Source: Paludibacter sp.
GTDB taxonomy: Bacteria > Bacteroidota > Bacteroidia > Bacteroidales > Paludibacteraceae
Length of the DNA: 64,000 nucleotides
Assembly: GCA_010365115.1 (NCBI GenBank)
Contig: JAAFGX010000006.1
Span: 16,826-80,825 of the forward strand
Direction: 5' to 3'
Part shown: positions 1-9,886 of the stretch, in pieces
How positions within the stretch are numbered: position 1 is the first letter of the stretch
How the letters are laid out: every line of letters starts with the position of its first letter
The notes under the pieces: model-generated
Told to the model about the DNA's origin: nothing
Databases searched by the model: none
Seen by the model: the letters and a program-made list of their open reading frames with translations, nothing else
Translations under genes and position numbers: made by a program

Positions 1-70
1 AAAATAATTAACTTGATTTGCAAAATCTCATAGTAGCATTGGGAATTAATTTCCGATCACATTAAACAGC

Positions 71-98
71 GAGAGGGTACCCTTGCGGACACCCTCTC
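71..98. repeat. Hairpin at left edge
   Basis: Perfect 8-bp arms (GAGAGGGT and ACCCTCTC) face each other across a 12-nt loop. It could be the terminator of a gene outside the window, but no T-tract follows on the plus strand. Confidence 0.4.
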
Positions 99-1956
99 TG
101 AACATAAAGTATTTCTGTAAAATATTCGAATACTGAATATACCACACTGAGTCTGATTTGGATATGTTTACTAAGTTAGATTTTATCATACTTAATTGCC
201 GCCCGCCTTCCGTTTCGAAGTCATTTTCCCGTCCGTTTTACCGGTCTGTCGGAAAGTTCCCGCAATGGATAGTAGCTGACAGCCACATCGGTCTTTTCAT
301 CGTTTTTACTTTAGCAATTTCAGGCTTTTTGCAAGAAGAATATTTTATAAAACTTCCTATCCATAATCACCGATTAGCTTGGGACTGTGTTTCAGATGAT
401 TTCTCATCGAGTTTTCTGTCCTGAGCTTTTGCAAAGTTTGTGTTTCTGTACAGTTCCTTTTACAGACTTGCACTTCATCCACTCCAATGTAAAGAACTCA
501 AAATCAACAGTCATTAGTAATTGAAAAATTTGTATATACAGTTTCATTGTTTTGCAATGCAACTATCTTCGGATTAAAGCTAAACTTTCCCTCTCCGACC
601 TTTATGGGTTTCCGCAATTTTACTCGCTTCGATTGGCGGAAATGATGGTGACTTTTCAGTCTCCTTCATCATTCCGACTTTCCCATGAAAGTTTTTTTTT
701 ATCATATGCTTTTACAGTTTCGCTGCTGCGCATAGTATCTATGCGCTTTTACTGGCTGTTAATTGTCCGTTACAACCGTATTGTTCCTTCGTCTCCCCGC
801 CCCGTGAAGGGTTAGGTGAATCAGGTTCATCCGCTGTCCGGTTTCAATTTCTGCATTCCGATGGGTTGATCTGTTTCGATTATTCTATAGTACCTTCTTC
901 ATATTGCTACAAATACGTACTTCTACAAATCGCTTCTACTCCTGACCGATTTACTCTGCGGGTACGTTGACCTACAAAATTTCGTTCAGTTACAAACTCA
1001 TTTCCATACCTAAACATTGAATTCCCTGACTTTTAATTTTTTTGTACTGCATCATCCGGAACTTTAAGTCACAATTTTTAAGAACAGGACTGCTCTTTGC
1101 TTTTGCGGCCGGAAATGAATATTGGTAACGAATTACTTGTATTGAATTCCCTTTTCCCCGACTACCCGGCTTTCCTGTCTACGGGAGACAGGATGCGTTT
1201 TATGCAAAACGCTCCATAATTATATTTATATAGTCAAATACATTGGTACCAACAGATCGGTAAAAACCTTAAAGCCATATAAGTTGTTATTCATCGCATT
1301 GCATGTTTACACATACAATATAGGAGATAACATTTCTTCGCAGCCAGTTCGTTATTCACACAAAATATCAGTTGCTTTTGCATTCTGGTTCAATATTTAA
1401 CTATTGATTTTTTTGGTGTATCAGTATTTCAAAGATCGTTCTACATAGTATTTTATGTTTTGAGTCGAAACTCATGCTGCAAATATAATACATGCGATAT
1501 ACGATATGCAAGTTTTTTTACCTGTAGTTACGAACAACTTTTCAACAGCAGTTATGAACATGCTAATGTATTGATTATCTGATACACAAAAATCATTTTG
1601 TTGATAACTATTGTTTTGTTGATTTTAATTTTTGATAAATTACGGCATGAAAAGAGTCAGTTCATCGTTCTAACTTGAGCAAATACTTATGTAACATATT
1701 GTATTTGATATTATTTTCCCCTGAAAAACAAAGAATCGATTATAATTTGTCAGACAGGATTATTGGGCAATTACAATTTGACTTTAAGAAAGTTAGAAAA
1801 CAACAATCGGAGGAATACTTTATAATTTGTGATTCTTTCTAATATCTTTTACCTAAATTTACCTGCATTTTAAAAATAACAATTAATTGGCAGAATTGAA
1901 TGTCTTCTTGTCCAGCCAGTATATATTTAATTGCCACCCTTCTATTTAATTGTTAA
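99..1956. other. Gene-free region with hairpins
   Basis: No open frame here resembles a known protein. Positions 430-1060 are richer in G+C than the surroundings and contain paired segments: 640-656 against 660-676 (GGAAATGATGGTGAC with GTCTCCTTCATCATTCC), plus short perfect hairpins near 1174-1194 and 1196-1213. Beyond 1250 the DNA becomes very AT-rich and contains TTGTTGATAA near 1598. It may hold a decayed mobile element or a structured RNA. Nothing specific can be assigned. Confidence 0.3.
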
Positions 1957-1992
1957 TTGTGCTTATTAATTATTAACTACTTACTTAAATGT

Positions 1993-4167
1993 ATGCAACT
2001 CCTGAAAAAAACCTATATTAAAAAATACCTGAAATACGTTGTTATTGTCTTATCTTCTCTCATTTTTTTATTTGTGCTGTTCTTTTTTTCAGTGTACACA
2101 GGCATCTTTGGACCCTTACCCGATAAAGCAACATTGGCCGCAATAAAGAATGAAGAAGCTTCACAAGTAATTTCTTCTGACAGCATTATTATTGGAAAGT
2201 ATTTTGCCGAGAACCGCACCAATATTTCTTGGAATGAAGTACCCAATCATCTTAAGAATGCTTTAATTGCGACTGAAGACAAACGGTTTTTTACCCACAA
2301 AGGCTACGACCTTCAAAGTTATTTTCGGGTTTTCTTTAAAAGTATTCTTTGGGGTAACAGCAAAGGAGGCGGTGGAAGTACATTGACACAACAACTGATT
2401 AAAAATTTATACGGTCGAAATGATTTCAGTGTCCTAAGTATGCCGGTAAACAAAGTGAAGGAAATTATTATTGCCGCACGTATTGAGGATGTGTTCACCA
2501 AAGAGGAAATCTTATTACTGTATCTGAACTCCGTGCCCTTTGGAGAAGATCTTTACGGGGTGGAAACTGCTTCGCATCGGTATTTCAACAAGCCTGCCCG
2601 CAAATTAAAGGTGGAAGAATCGGCAGTTTTAGTGGGTTTGTTAAAAGCGAATACGTATTTTAATCCTCGTCTTAATCCCGAAAAATCACTTGAACGCAGA
2701 AATATGGTGTTAAGTTTAATGGAGCAAGAACAGTATTTGTCAGTTGCTGAAGCCGACAGTCTGCGTAAATTGCCACTCAACCTCAACTACGAAAACATTA
2801 ATCTAGAAGCTCCTGCCGGTTACTTTGTATATCAGGTTAAGAAAAAAACACAGGAAATTCTGGAGGATATCAAAAGCAAAGATGGTAGTGAATATAACCT
2901 GGAAAAGGACGGACTCAAAATATACACTACCCTGAATATGCAGGTTCAGAAAATGACCACGGAAGGCATACGCAACCATTTGCCTGGAATGCAAAAAGTG
3001 CTGGATAATCAACTTCAAAGCCGTAATTTTAAAAAAAATTGGTATAGCAAACAAAAAAAACAGCCCAAAGCCACTCCTAAAGATTTTGAAAAAAGAGAAA
3101 TTGAGGTGTTTGATTGGAAAGGGACAGAAACAAAAAGAATGAGTAAAACAGACAGCTTATGGCATTATTATAAAATGTTGAATGCTGCCGTGCTTATTAC
3201 CAATCCCAAAGACGGATCCGTAATAAGCTGGATAGGAGGCAATGATTACAGGAGACTTCCTTTTGATATGGTGCTTTCTCACCGGCAAATTGCTTCAGCT
3301 TTTAAACCTATTCTATATGCTACGGCACTTGAAGGCAATTTTAACCCTTGCACCTATCTAGAAAATGTTCAAAAAGTATATCCTGAATACGAAAACTGGG
3401 AGCCTCAAAATTTTGATCACAAATTCACGAAAGACAGCACTGTGGCTTTGTGGTATGCATTGGTCAACTCGATGAACCTGGCAACTGTTGATCTGTACTT
3501 CAAAGTTGGACGGGAAAACCTCATCAATACATGCAACAAACTACATTTTCCGCGTACCAAGAATGATGCGCCTTCAATTGCATTAGGAACGCTCGATTTA
3601 TCCCTTTTTGAAATTGTACGCGCTTATGGCTCTTTCGCCAATAAGGGTCTTATTACAGAACCGGTAATGATCAATAAGATAACCGATGCCAAAGGGACTA
3701 TATTGTATAAAAGAAAAGCTGCAGAATTCGAAGAAGTATTCAGCCGGGAAACCAGTGAAATGATAACAGCCATTTTACAAAAAGCCATCAATCAGGGAAC
3801 GGGAACCCGTATCCGAAACCAATATGGAATCAGAGCTGATCTGGCTGGAAAAACGGGTACTGCCCAAAACTATTCAAATGCATGGTTTATTGCCTATACG
3901 CCCAATTTAGTTGTGGGTACATGGGTTGGCGCCAGCTCACCGGAAGTTCATTTTTACAACGGTATTGGATCGGGATCTTCACTTGCATTACCCATTTCTG
4001 CAAATGTGCTTCGGGGCATTGAAAATAATTCGGTATTGAGAAAACAGTTCCTCACTCCTTTTTCAATACCAGCATCTGTTTATAATGATCTGAATTGTGA
4101 ACCGTACCACGAAACTGGGGTCAAAGGATTTTTCAAACGCTTATTTCACCGTAAAACCAAACGCTGA
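1993..4167 (+). CDS. Class A penicillin-binding protein (GT51 transglycosylase / transpeptidase)
   Basis: This bifunctional peptidoglycan synthase polymerises lipid II into glycan strands and cross-links the stem peptides on the outer face of the inner membrane. One membrane segment lies at about residues 12-35. The GT51 domain follows, with EDKRFF (catalytic Glu about 95) and GGSTLTQQ (about 127). The transpeptidase has SAFK (catalytic Ser about 435), SMN and KTGTAQ (Lys about 620). At 724 aa it matches the PBP1 family. The frame stays open upstream to a TTG at 1957, but the ATG at 1993 is preferred because it puts the charged N-terminus directly before the membrane helix. The basic C-terminal tail ends FFKRLFHRKTKR. 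The gene stands alone and is followed by a MITE-like element. Confidence 0.93.
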   Translation: MQLLKKTYIKKYLKYVVIVLSSLIFLFVLFFFSVYTGIFGPLPDKATLAAIKNEEASQVISSDSIIIGKYFAENRTNISWNEVPNHLKNALIATEDKRFFTHKGYDLQSYFRVFFKSILWGNSKGGGGSTLTQQLIKNLYGRNDFSVLSMPVNKVKEIIIAARIEDVFTKEEILLLYLNSVPFGEDLYGVETASHRYFNKPARKLKVEESAVLVGLLKANTYFNPRLNPEKSLERRNMVLSLMEQEQYLSVAEADSLRKLPLNLNYENINLEAPAGYFVYQVKKKTQEILEDIKSKDGSEYNLEKDGLKIYTTLNMQVQKMTTEGIRNHLPGMQKVLDNQLQSRNFKKNWYSKQKKQPKATPKDFEKREIEVFDWKGTETKRMSKTDSLWHYYKMLNAAVLITNPKDGSVISWIGGNDYRRLPFDMVLSHRQIASAFKPILYATALEGNFNPCTYLENVQKVYPEYENWEPQNFDHKFTKDSTVALWYALVNSMNLATVDLYFKVGRENLINTCNKLHFPRTKNDAPSIALGTLDLSLFEIVRAYGSFANKGLITEPVMINKITDAKGTILYKRKAAEFEEVFSRETSEMITAILQKAINQGTGTRIRNQYGIRADLAGKTGTAQNYSNAWFIAYTPNLVVGTWVGASSPEVHFYNGIGSGSSLALPISANVLRGIENNSVLRKQFLTPFSIPASVYNDLNCEPYHETGVKGFFKRLFHRKTKR

Positions 4168-4176
4168 AATAAAAAG

Positions 4177-4480
4177 ATTGGTATAGGCGCTTAGACCGTC
4201 CAAATTTTAAATTATTTGCCTCCTGCTTTAGCTGGAGGTTGACTGGATAAAATAATTAAAGTTTTAGCCAAATTGTATTTGATTAATAAGGACTTATATC
4301 TATAAATGTTTTGGCTAAAGCCCCTTAATTATTTATTTTCATCCTCCAGCTAAAGCTGGAGGCAATTGAAATATTGAAGGTTTAATTCAAAGGATTTGCA
4401 GAATTGAACCACAAATGTGATTTTCATAATACACTTTATAACAATTATATAAACAGTGCTATCTAAGCGCCTATACCAAT
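4177..4480. repeat. MITE-like element with perfect 19-bp terminal inverted repeats
   Basis: ATTGGTATAGGCGCTTAGA at 4177-4195 is perfectly complementary to 4462-4480. Inside lie two further hairpins of a related sequence: an imperfect one at 4219-4238, and a perfect one at 4343-4362 (CCTCCAGCT, AA, AGCTGGAGG). No transposase is encoded. The 304-bp length, nested symmetry and intergenic position suggest a non-autonomous element. No clear target-site duplication was seen. Confidence 0.65.
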
Positions 4481-4525
4481 TAAAACATTTACAACTAAGG
4501 GATTTAATACACTGAGATGCTCTTA

Positions 4526-4564
4526 AAAAAAATAGCTCACTAGAATTACCTTGTGAGCTATTTT
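4526..4564 (-). terminator. Rho-independent terminator of the OmpA gene (possibly bidirectional)
   Basis: AAAATAGCTCAC (4529-4540) pairs with GTGAGCTATTTT (4553-4564). Read on the minus strand, the hairpin lies 31 nt beyond the OmpA stop codon and is followed by eight Ts. Confidence 0.8.
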
Positions 4565-4594
4565 AATTTTTTATCGTTTGCACATCCCGAACTT

Positions 4595-6286
4595 TTATTC
4601 TTCAAAAGTTACTACAAATTCCACACGTCTGTTCTTGGCTTTACCAGCGGATGTTTTATTACTGGCTACCGGTTTATTATACCCATATCCTTGTGAAGTA
4701 ATTCTATTCTCAGTTACACCATTTTCAATAAGATAGGTACGAACTGCAGCAGCACGACTTTGTGACAACCCAATGTTATAATCATATCCCCCAACATTAT
4801 CGGTATGACCCTGTACTTCGATCAGATATGTTGGATTAAGAATAAGAACATTTGCAATTTGGTTTAATAAAGGAAACGAGAATGGTTTAATATTGGCTTT
4901 CCCAGATTCGAATTGAATTCCCTGTAATGCTTTTTTAAATAATGTTTTTGCTTCTTCTTTGACCTCTGGGCAACCATCGTTCTTTAATAAGCCTGCTGTT
5001 TTCGGACATTTATCCAGATAATCAGCTACACCATCACCATCAGTATCAAGCGGACAACCATTAGCATCCACTAATATGTTTTTAGGTGTGTTAGAACATT
5101 TATCAAATTCATCGGCAATGCCATCGCCATCAGCATCAAACTTAAGAACACAACCTGTTGCATCTACTTTCGAACCAGCGGGAGTGTCCGGACATTTATC
5201 CAGATAATCGGCTACACCATCACCATCAGTATCAAGAGAACAGCCGGCTGCGTCGACTTTCACTCCAGCAGGTGTATTTGGGCATTTATCCAGATAATCG
5301 GCAACACCATCACCATCTAAATCCCTTGGACAACCTTGTTCATCAACATTCACACCTTTAGGCGTATTCGGACATTTATCCAAATAATCGAAAATACCAT
5401 CTTTATCTACATCGGTTGGACAACCTTTTGAATCAACATTGGCCCCAGCAGGAGTGTCAGCACATTGATCTAAATAATCAGCTACACCATCTCCATCGGT
5501 ATCAACCGGACAACCAGATTTGTCAACGACAACATTTACTGGTGTTTCAGGACAGATATCATATTTATCGGCGATTCCATCGTTGTCTGAATCTTTGGCT
5601 TTACCAAAACTAAATACAAAACTGAATATATGTTCACCATAAGCATCATAACCTTTTCTGTAAGCAGGATGAGCAGGAGTGTTAAAAACTATATTTTCAA
5701 CGCCACCACTTCTGTTTTGATCATGAACATCGCTGTTTGTATAATTATAAACATACTGATATTGAATTCCGAAATTATCATTAATTTGATATTTTAAACC
5801 AATGCCGACAGGAACAACTAAGTCTATTCCATCAGTAATTATGAGAGGATCAAGACTTGGATTTGTTCCTGATTTATCTATCCTTGAATCAATTGTATAA
5901 CCAGCTATTCCAACTCCTAAACTAATAAATGGAGACCATTTTGAATTTTCTTTAAAAATATAACCATTGTTAAGTTTATAGCGACCAAATAATGATCCAT
6001 CTATTTTTATTCCTTCAAATAAATTTACATTACTCTGAAAAAAACCATAACTTCCGTACATTCCTTGTAGACCAATATCGAAAGAAGGTGATAAATAAAA
6101 GGCTAAAGACAAACCTCCAGCTGGATACATTGCTTGAGAAAAGTTAAATAGGCCATTTCCATAATCCCCGATGTATTCGGTTCTCGCAACATTTAAGCCT
6201 AAAGCAATCTTATTGTTTGCCGTTTGAGTACTTGCAAATTGCGTAGCAATTAACAATGCCATTAGAAATAAATTTCGTTTTTTCAT
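4595..6286 (-). CDS. OmpA-family outer-membrane protein with thrombospondin type-3 repeats
   Basis: A signal peptide (residues 1-20, MKKRNLFLMALLIATQFAS) precedes an OmpA-like beta-barrel of about 210 residues. Seven calcium-binding TSP3 repeats follow (about 229-440, pattern DTDGDGVADYLDKCPDTP). The C-terminal OmpA/MotB domain (about 450-563) contains GHTDNVG and NRRVEF and should bind peptidoglycan. This architecture is common in Bacteroidetes and anchors the outer membrane to the wall. The frame is open up to 6328, but the ATG at 6286 begins the signal peptide directly and is the better start. The repeats make a DNA tandem array at roughly 4990-5600 that could vary in copy number by recombination. 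Length 563 aa. Confidence 0.93.
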   Translation of the reverse strand: MKKRNLFLMALLIATQFASTQTANNKIALGLNVARTEYIGDYGNGLFNFSQAMYPAGGLSLAFYLSPSFDIGLQGMYGSYGFFQSNVNLFEGIKIDGSLFGRYKLNNGYIFKENSKWSPFISLGVGIAGYTIDSRIDKSGTNPSLDPLIITDGIDLVVPVGIGLKYQINDNFGIQYQYVYNYTNSDVHDQNRSGGVENIVFNTPAHPAYRKGYDAYGEHIFSFVFSFGKAKDSDNDGIADKYDICPETPVNVVVDKSGCPVDTDGDGVADYLDQCADTPAGANVDSKGCPTDVDKDGIFDYLDKCPNTPKGVNVDEQGCPRDLDGDGVADYLDKCPNTPAGVKVDAAGCSLDTDGDGVADYLDKCPDTPAGSKVDATGCVLKFDADGDGIADEFDKCSNTPKNILVDANGCPLDTDGDGVADYLDKCPKTAGLLKNDGCPEVKEEAKTLFKKALQGIQFESGKANIKPFSFPLLNQIANVLILNPTYLIEVQGHTDNVGGYDYNIGLSQSRAAAVRTYLIENGVTENRITSQGYGYNKPVASNKTSAGKAKNRRVEFVVTFEE

Positions 6287-6328
6287 AACATTAATTTTTA
6301 TTGGTGAATGTATATTTATATAATGCAA

Positions 6329-6779
6329 AGGTCACCACAATAAAAAATATATATGTTACATAATTTTAAGGAAAAGTTGCATATTTCACACTTTAAGGAA
6401 TTAATATGTGCCCCTTAAATCACCGAAGGAGGACTAGAAGACGAAGTTTATATATTTTAGAGAAAATCGAGACTAACAAATGAAAATTTCAAATAGTTCT
6501 GATTTACGAATTTGTATTTAAAATTCTTTTTTCAAAAAGTTTGTTAGTTAGGAGCTTATAAGAATGGTGATAATAGTCTTAAAATTAAATGAAAAAAGTG
6601 TTTCATTTAATCATTTGTGTAATTCGAAGTTTGTTTCTTGAGTTGCGGGGCTTAAGGATATGTAGAGTTAGGAATTCAAACTAACAATTAATTCATCAAA
6701 ATGAAAACGTAAATGAGGTTGATAAAGATGTTAACTGAAATTATTCAGAAGTGTTAGAATTTGTAACTACATTCATCCA
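6329..6779. other. Intergenic region, mostly empty
   Basis: AT-rich with no credible open frame. Positions 6409-6438 look like a decayed copy of the CCCCTAAATCCCC-type palindromic repeat that is frequent between 25.5 and 35.6 kb. Confidence 0.35.
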
Positions 6780-7292
6780 TTATTTTACACGCCCGCAGCA
6801 AACTAAGCTTTTACGAAAAAAATCTTCTTCCATATCACTTATCATTACGCCTCTGGAAGTGGAAGTATGTAAAAATTTATGATCCTTGAGATATATACCC
6901 ACATGGTTAATGTTCTTTTTAGTTTTTCTACTGCTACCACTATTAAAAAAAACAAGATCTCCCTCTCTCAGTCGGCTCTTTGATATCGTCCTGCAGTTTT
7001 TTTTTAGAATATCCGCTGAGTTTCGCTCAATTTTTCTACCATATACATTTTTATAAATGACATACACTAAACCGGAACAATCGATTCCATTTGGCGACAA
7101 ACCACCATTCAAATGGCGCACATGCAACCACGAGGCGGCTTCATTGTACAGTGCAAAATTATCATTGTGTTCTTTTTGTAAACCCAACCTGTCATATACT
7201 TGCTGAATTTGCCTTTTTTGCAGCTGACGAGTAGAGTTGCAACCTACAAACACCAACGCTAGCACCCAAATATATAAATAATAAGTTTTCAT
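6780..7292 (-). CDS. NlpC/P60-family cell-wall hydrolase lipoprotein
   Basis: Predicted gamma-D-glutamyl-diaminopimelate endopeptidase of the Spr/NlpC type, which trims peptidoglycan stem peptides in the periplasm. The N-terminus has a lipobox (VFVGC, Cys18). The NlpC/P60 domain spans about 45-170 with catalytic Cys72 in NGIDCSGLVYV and His130 in NHVGIYL; His142 (FLHTS) may be the third residue. The start at 7292 is preferred over 7334 because it leads straight into the lipoprotein signal. At 170 aa the length is normal for a single-domain family member. Monocistronic, 75 bp downstream of a rhomboid gene on the same strand, so cotranscription is possible. Confidence 0.9.
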   Translation of the reverse strand: MKTYYLYIWVLALVFVGCNSTRQLQKRQIQQVYDRLGLQKEHNDNFALYNEAASWLHVRHLNGGLSPNGIDCSGLVYVIYKNVYGRKIERNSADILKKNCRTISKSRLREGDLVFFNSGSSRKTKKNINHVGIYLKDHKFLHTSTSRGVMISDMEEDFFRKSLVCCGRVK

Positions 7293-7367
7293 TCTGTGTA
7301 TGATATTAAATCGATAGAATGGGAGAAAATGCAATCCGAGTTATTCTGAGTAACAATTATTTGCGCA

Positions 7368-8024
7368 TCAGTATCCGAAATGAATCAAATCCTTGATAGA
7401 AGTCAGTTGAATACTCTCAATGAAATAGGAGAACACGTTGATGTCAGCAAAAATATTAAATACTACGAACATGAATATTATTCCGAATAAACCACCCGCT
7501 ATATGCGCAGAATGATTGACATTGCCGTACTGTTTTTTATCCAGATAAATGGAAGTTAGCACAAAAATGATCCCAAAAATAAATGCCGGCAGAAAAATCG
7601 GTATAAATATTATGCCCATGAAATTCATTGGATATATGAGGATATAGGCAAAAACAAGGGCTGAAACTGCTCCTGATGCACCAAGACTTCTGTACCTGTA
7701 ATTGTTTCTTTCTTTTAACCACGTAGGCAGAATGGAGAAAATCAAACCAAACAGGTACAGCAAAATATACAAAAAAATGCCAGCTCCCTCACCAAAAACT
7801 GCTTTAAACACCTTTTCTATTTCTGTACCAAAAAGATACAGGGCAAACATATTGAAAAAAAGATGCGATAAATCGGCATGTAAAAACCCGTAGGTTATAA
7901 AACGGTACGCTTGTTTGTTTTTTATCGCTTGCGGATAGAAAATATATTTTTCAACAAGGGTGCTGTTATTAAACCCAATATATGAAATAATGGACGTGAT
8001 AGCTATAATGATAATGGTTATCAT
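7368..8024 (-). CDS. Rhomboid-family intramembrane serine protease
   Basis: Six or so hydrophobic helices carry the rhomboid signatures: HADLSHLFFNM (about 49-59), GASGAV with catalytic Ser117, and HSAHIAGG with catalytic His174. The family cleaves membrane proteins within or near their transmembrane segments; the substrate here is unknown. A 54-nt extension would start at 8078, but the ATG at 8024 immediately precedes the first membrane helix and is preferred. Length 218 aa, typical of the short six-helix rhomboids of Bacteroidetes. The Ser/His pair is complete, so this should be an active protease and not an inactive pseudoprotease. Confidence 0.9.
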   Translation of the reverse strand: MITIIIIAITSIISYIGFNNSTLVEKYIFYPQAIKNKQAYRFITYGFLHADLSHLFFNMFALYLFGTEIEKVFKAVFGEGAGIFLYILLYLFGLIFSILPTWLKERNNYRYRSLGASGAVSALVFAYILIYPMNFMGIIFIPIFLPAFIFGIIFVLTSIYLDKKQYGNVNHSAHIAGGLFGIIFMFVVFNIFADINVFSYFIESIQLTSIKDLIHFGY

Positions 8025-8078
8025 AGTTGTTTTATTAGTTGTTTTATTCAGTGTACATTTTTGAAATGAAAAAGTCAT

Positions 8079-8476
8079 TTTGTGAAGTTACTTTGCAAAT
8101 ATACTCTTTTAAATTAAAAAAACCTCGTTCATAGTTTTGTGTAGATCCTCTCAGCTCTGCTGGATAGTTTATTGACAATTAAAAATCGGCGGCTTGCAAA
8201 ATCAGTGCCAACAGAGTATAAAGCCAAAGGAAATTGAAAGTATTTAATGATATGTTTTGATTTTTTAGGGTCGAAGGTTGCTAACGAGGGAAAAGCGACT
8301 TCCTAGCCGCTTGATGGCTATTCAAGCGACTGGGAAGTCGCTTGTTCAACACTTAAAACAAGATCAATAAAACACATCATTAAGAATTACGAACTACTAA
8401 AAGTATAAGTTCATCAAACTTTTTATTTGCTGACATGTTGTAGTGTTAAGGATTAATCTTTTAAAACTATTCTAAA
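8079..8476. other. Intergenic region with a long palindrome
   Basis: No gene seen. The main feature is the 51-bp hairpin at 8293-8343, listed separately. Confidence 0.5.
8293..8343. repeat. 51-bp palindrome between divergent genes
   Basis: AAGCGACTTCC (8293-8303) pairs with GGAAGTCGCTT (8333-8343). A second nested stem, CGCTTG with CAAGCG, sits inside. There is no T-tract, so it is more likely a REP-type repeat than a terminator. Confidence 0.6.
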
Positions 8477-9880
8477 ATGAAAATCAGCAAACTTTTCTTT
8501 GTTTTACTTACAGTTTCTACGCTCTTTTTAATTTACTCTTTCGTGATGGAAAAGCAACAAACCGCAACTGCAAAAAGCACAAGAGAATTGTATCTGCAAT
8601 ATTGTGCCACTTGCCACGGCGAAAATCTGGATCGATTTGCGGCTCGCCAATGGGTATATGGAAATTCTTTAAAGGATGTCTCGTCCACTATAAAAAACGG
8701 ACGACCTCCTATTGGAATGCCTGGTTATGCTAAAGTTATGAACGATGAACAGATAGCTGCTATGGCAAATTATATGATAGCTGAAGTGGCAAAAGTGCCT
8801 GCAAACGAACCTTCGCCCTTTCAGGTCAAGGATGTTGTAAAGTCAGCCGGTTTTTCATTTGTTTTGAAAGAAGTAGCGGGCGAGAACCTATCCATACCTT
8901 GGGGGTTGGCATTTTTGCCCAATGGCGATATGCTGGTTACCGAGAAGTCAGGGAAATTATATCAGGTTTCGAAAGGTGTAATGACCAATATAGAAGGGCT
9001 TCCAAAAATTACGGTCAAAGGACAAGGTGGTTTAATGGAAGTGCTTGTTCACCCAAAATTTAATACAAATCAGTTGATTTATATTTCGTATGCCGACGGT
9101 GAATCATCTAATCAGGTGAATACATCGATAGCTAAAGCAGAACTTAGAAACGGTAAGCTACTAAATCTGAAAAAAATTGTTCATGCATTGCCAAATTCCA
9201 ATTCGGGAGTACATTTTGGTTGCCGTATGTTTTTCGATAAAAACGGATATTTGTTCTTTTCCATTGGCGAACGAGGCACAAAAATGAATGCACAGGATCT
9301 GACAAATTATTGCGGAAAAATTCATAGAATTTTTGATGATGGAATGATACCTGCTGACAATCCATTCGTGAAAACTCCCGGAGCTATTGCAAGTATCTGG
9401 AGTTATGGCCATAGAAATCCGCAAGGTCTTTGGTACGATAAGAAGGCAGATGTGATTTGGGAAAACGAACATGGACCCAAAGGTGGCGACGAATTAAATA
9501 TTATAAAAAAAGGAAAAAATTACGGTTGGCCGGTCATCACTTTTGGAGTGGATTACGATGGCACCATTATTTCGCCCGACACTGCCAAAGTAGGTATGGA
9601 ACAACCTGTTTTCTATTGGATTCCTTCCATCGGACCAAGTTCGTTGACTAGAGTTACCAGTCCCATTTATAAGGGTTGGCAAGGTGATTTTTTGAGTGGC
9701 TCGTTAAGCTTTGACTGCCTCGACCGATTGATAATGAAAGGCAACAAAGTGGTTGGTCGCGAAAAACTGTTGCCTAAAATAGGACGTGTACGCAATGTGG
9801 TGGAGGCACCGGATGGTTATATTTATGTAGCTGTAGAAAAATCGGGGAAGGTTTATAAAATAGTTCCATCAATTAATTGA
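8477..9880 (+). CDS. Cytochrome c / PQQ-dependent sugar dehydrogenase fusion
   Basis: A signal or anchor helix (residues 6-23) is followed by a c-type cytochrome domain with haem motif CATCH (Cys43-His47) and a probable axial Met in GMPGY. The rest (about 120-467) is a six-bladed glucose/sorbosone dehydrogenase propeller, recognisable by HRNPQGLWYD and the ENEHGPKGGDE stretch. Soluble aldose dehydrogenases of this family oxidise sugars in the periplasm using pyrroloquinoline quinone; the fused haem domain should pass electrons onward. No PQQ biosynthesis gene lies in this window. The stop codon is 6 nt before the TonB receptor gene, so the two form an operon. The real substrate cannot be read from sequence. 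Confidence 0.88.
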   Translation: MKISKLFFVLLTVSTLFLIYSFVMEKQQTATAKSTRELYLQYCATCHGENLDRFAARQWVYGNSLKDVSSTIKNGRPPIGMPGYAKVMNDEQIAAMANYMIAEVAKVPANEPSPFQVKDVVKSAGFSFVLKEVAGENLSIPWGLAFLPNGDMLVTEKSGKLYQVSKGVMTNIEGLPKITVKGQGGLMEVLVHPKFNTNQLIYISYADGESSNQVNTSIAKAELRNGKLLNLKKIVHALPNSNSGVHFGCRMFFDKNGYLFFSIGERGTKMNAQDLTNYCGKIHRIFDDGMIPADNPFVKTPGAIASIWSYGHRNPQGLWYDKKADVIWENEHGPKGGDELNIIKKGKNYGWPVITFGVDYDGTIISPDTAKVGMEQPVFYWIPSIGPSSLTRVTSPIYKGWQGDFLSGSLSFDCLDRLIMKGNKVVGREKLLPKIGRVRNVVEAPDGYIYVAVEKSGKVYKIVPSIN

Positions 9881-9886
9881 TAAAAA

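Noticed and set aside
552..815. An 87-codon frame in the left-hand region
   Set aside because: It runs through structured, non-coding DNA and does not look like a protein; no promoter was seen.
1540..1640. DnaA-box-like sites (TTGTTGATAA) at the left edge
   Set aside because: One good match and two weak ones; the cluster at 41.2 kb is denser. AT-rich DNA gives such matches by chance.
5158..5613. Two His- and Gln-rich frames on the plus strand opposite the OmpA gene
   Set aside because: They are the antisense of the TSP3 repeat array (DTDGDG), which gives low-complexity frames. No start signal or family.
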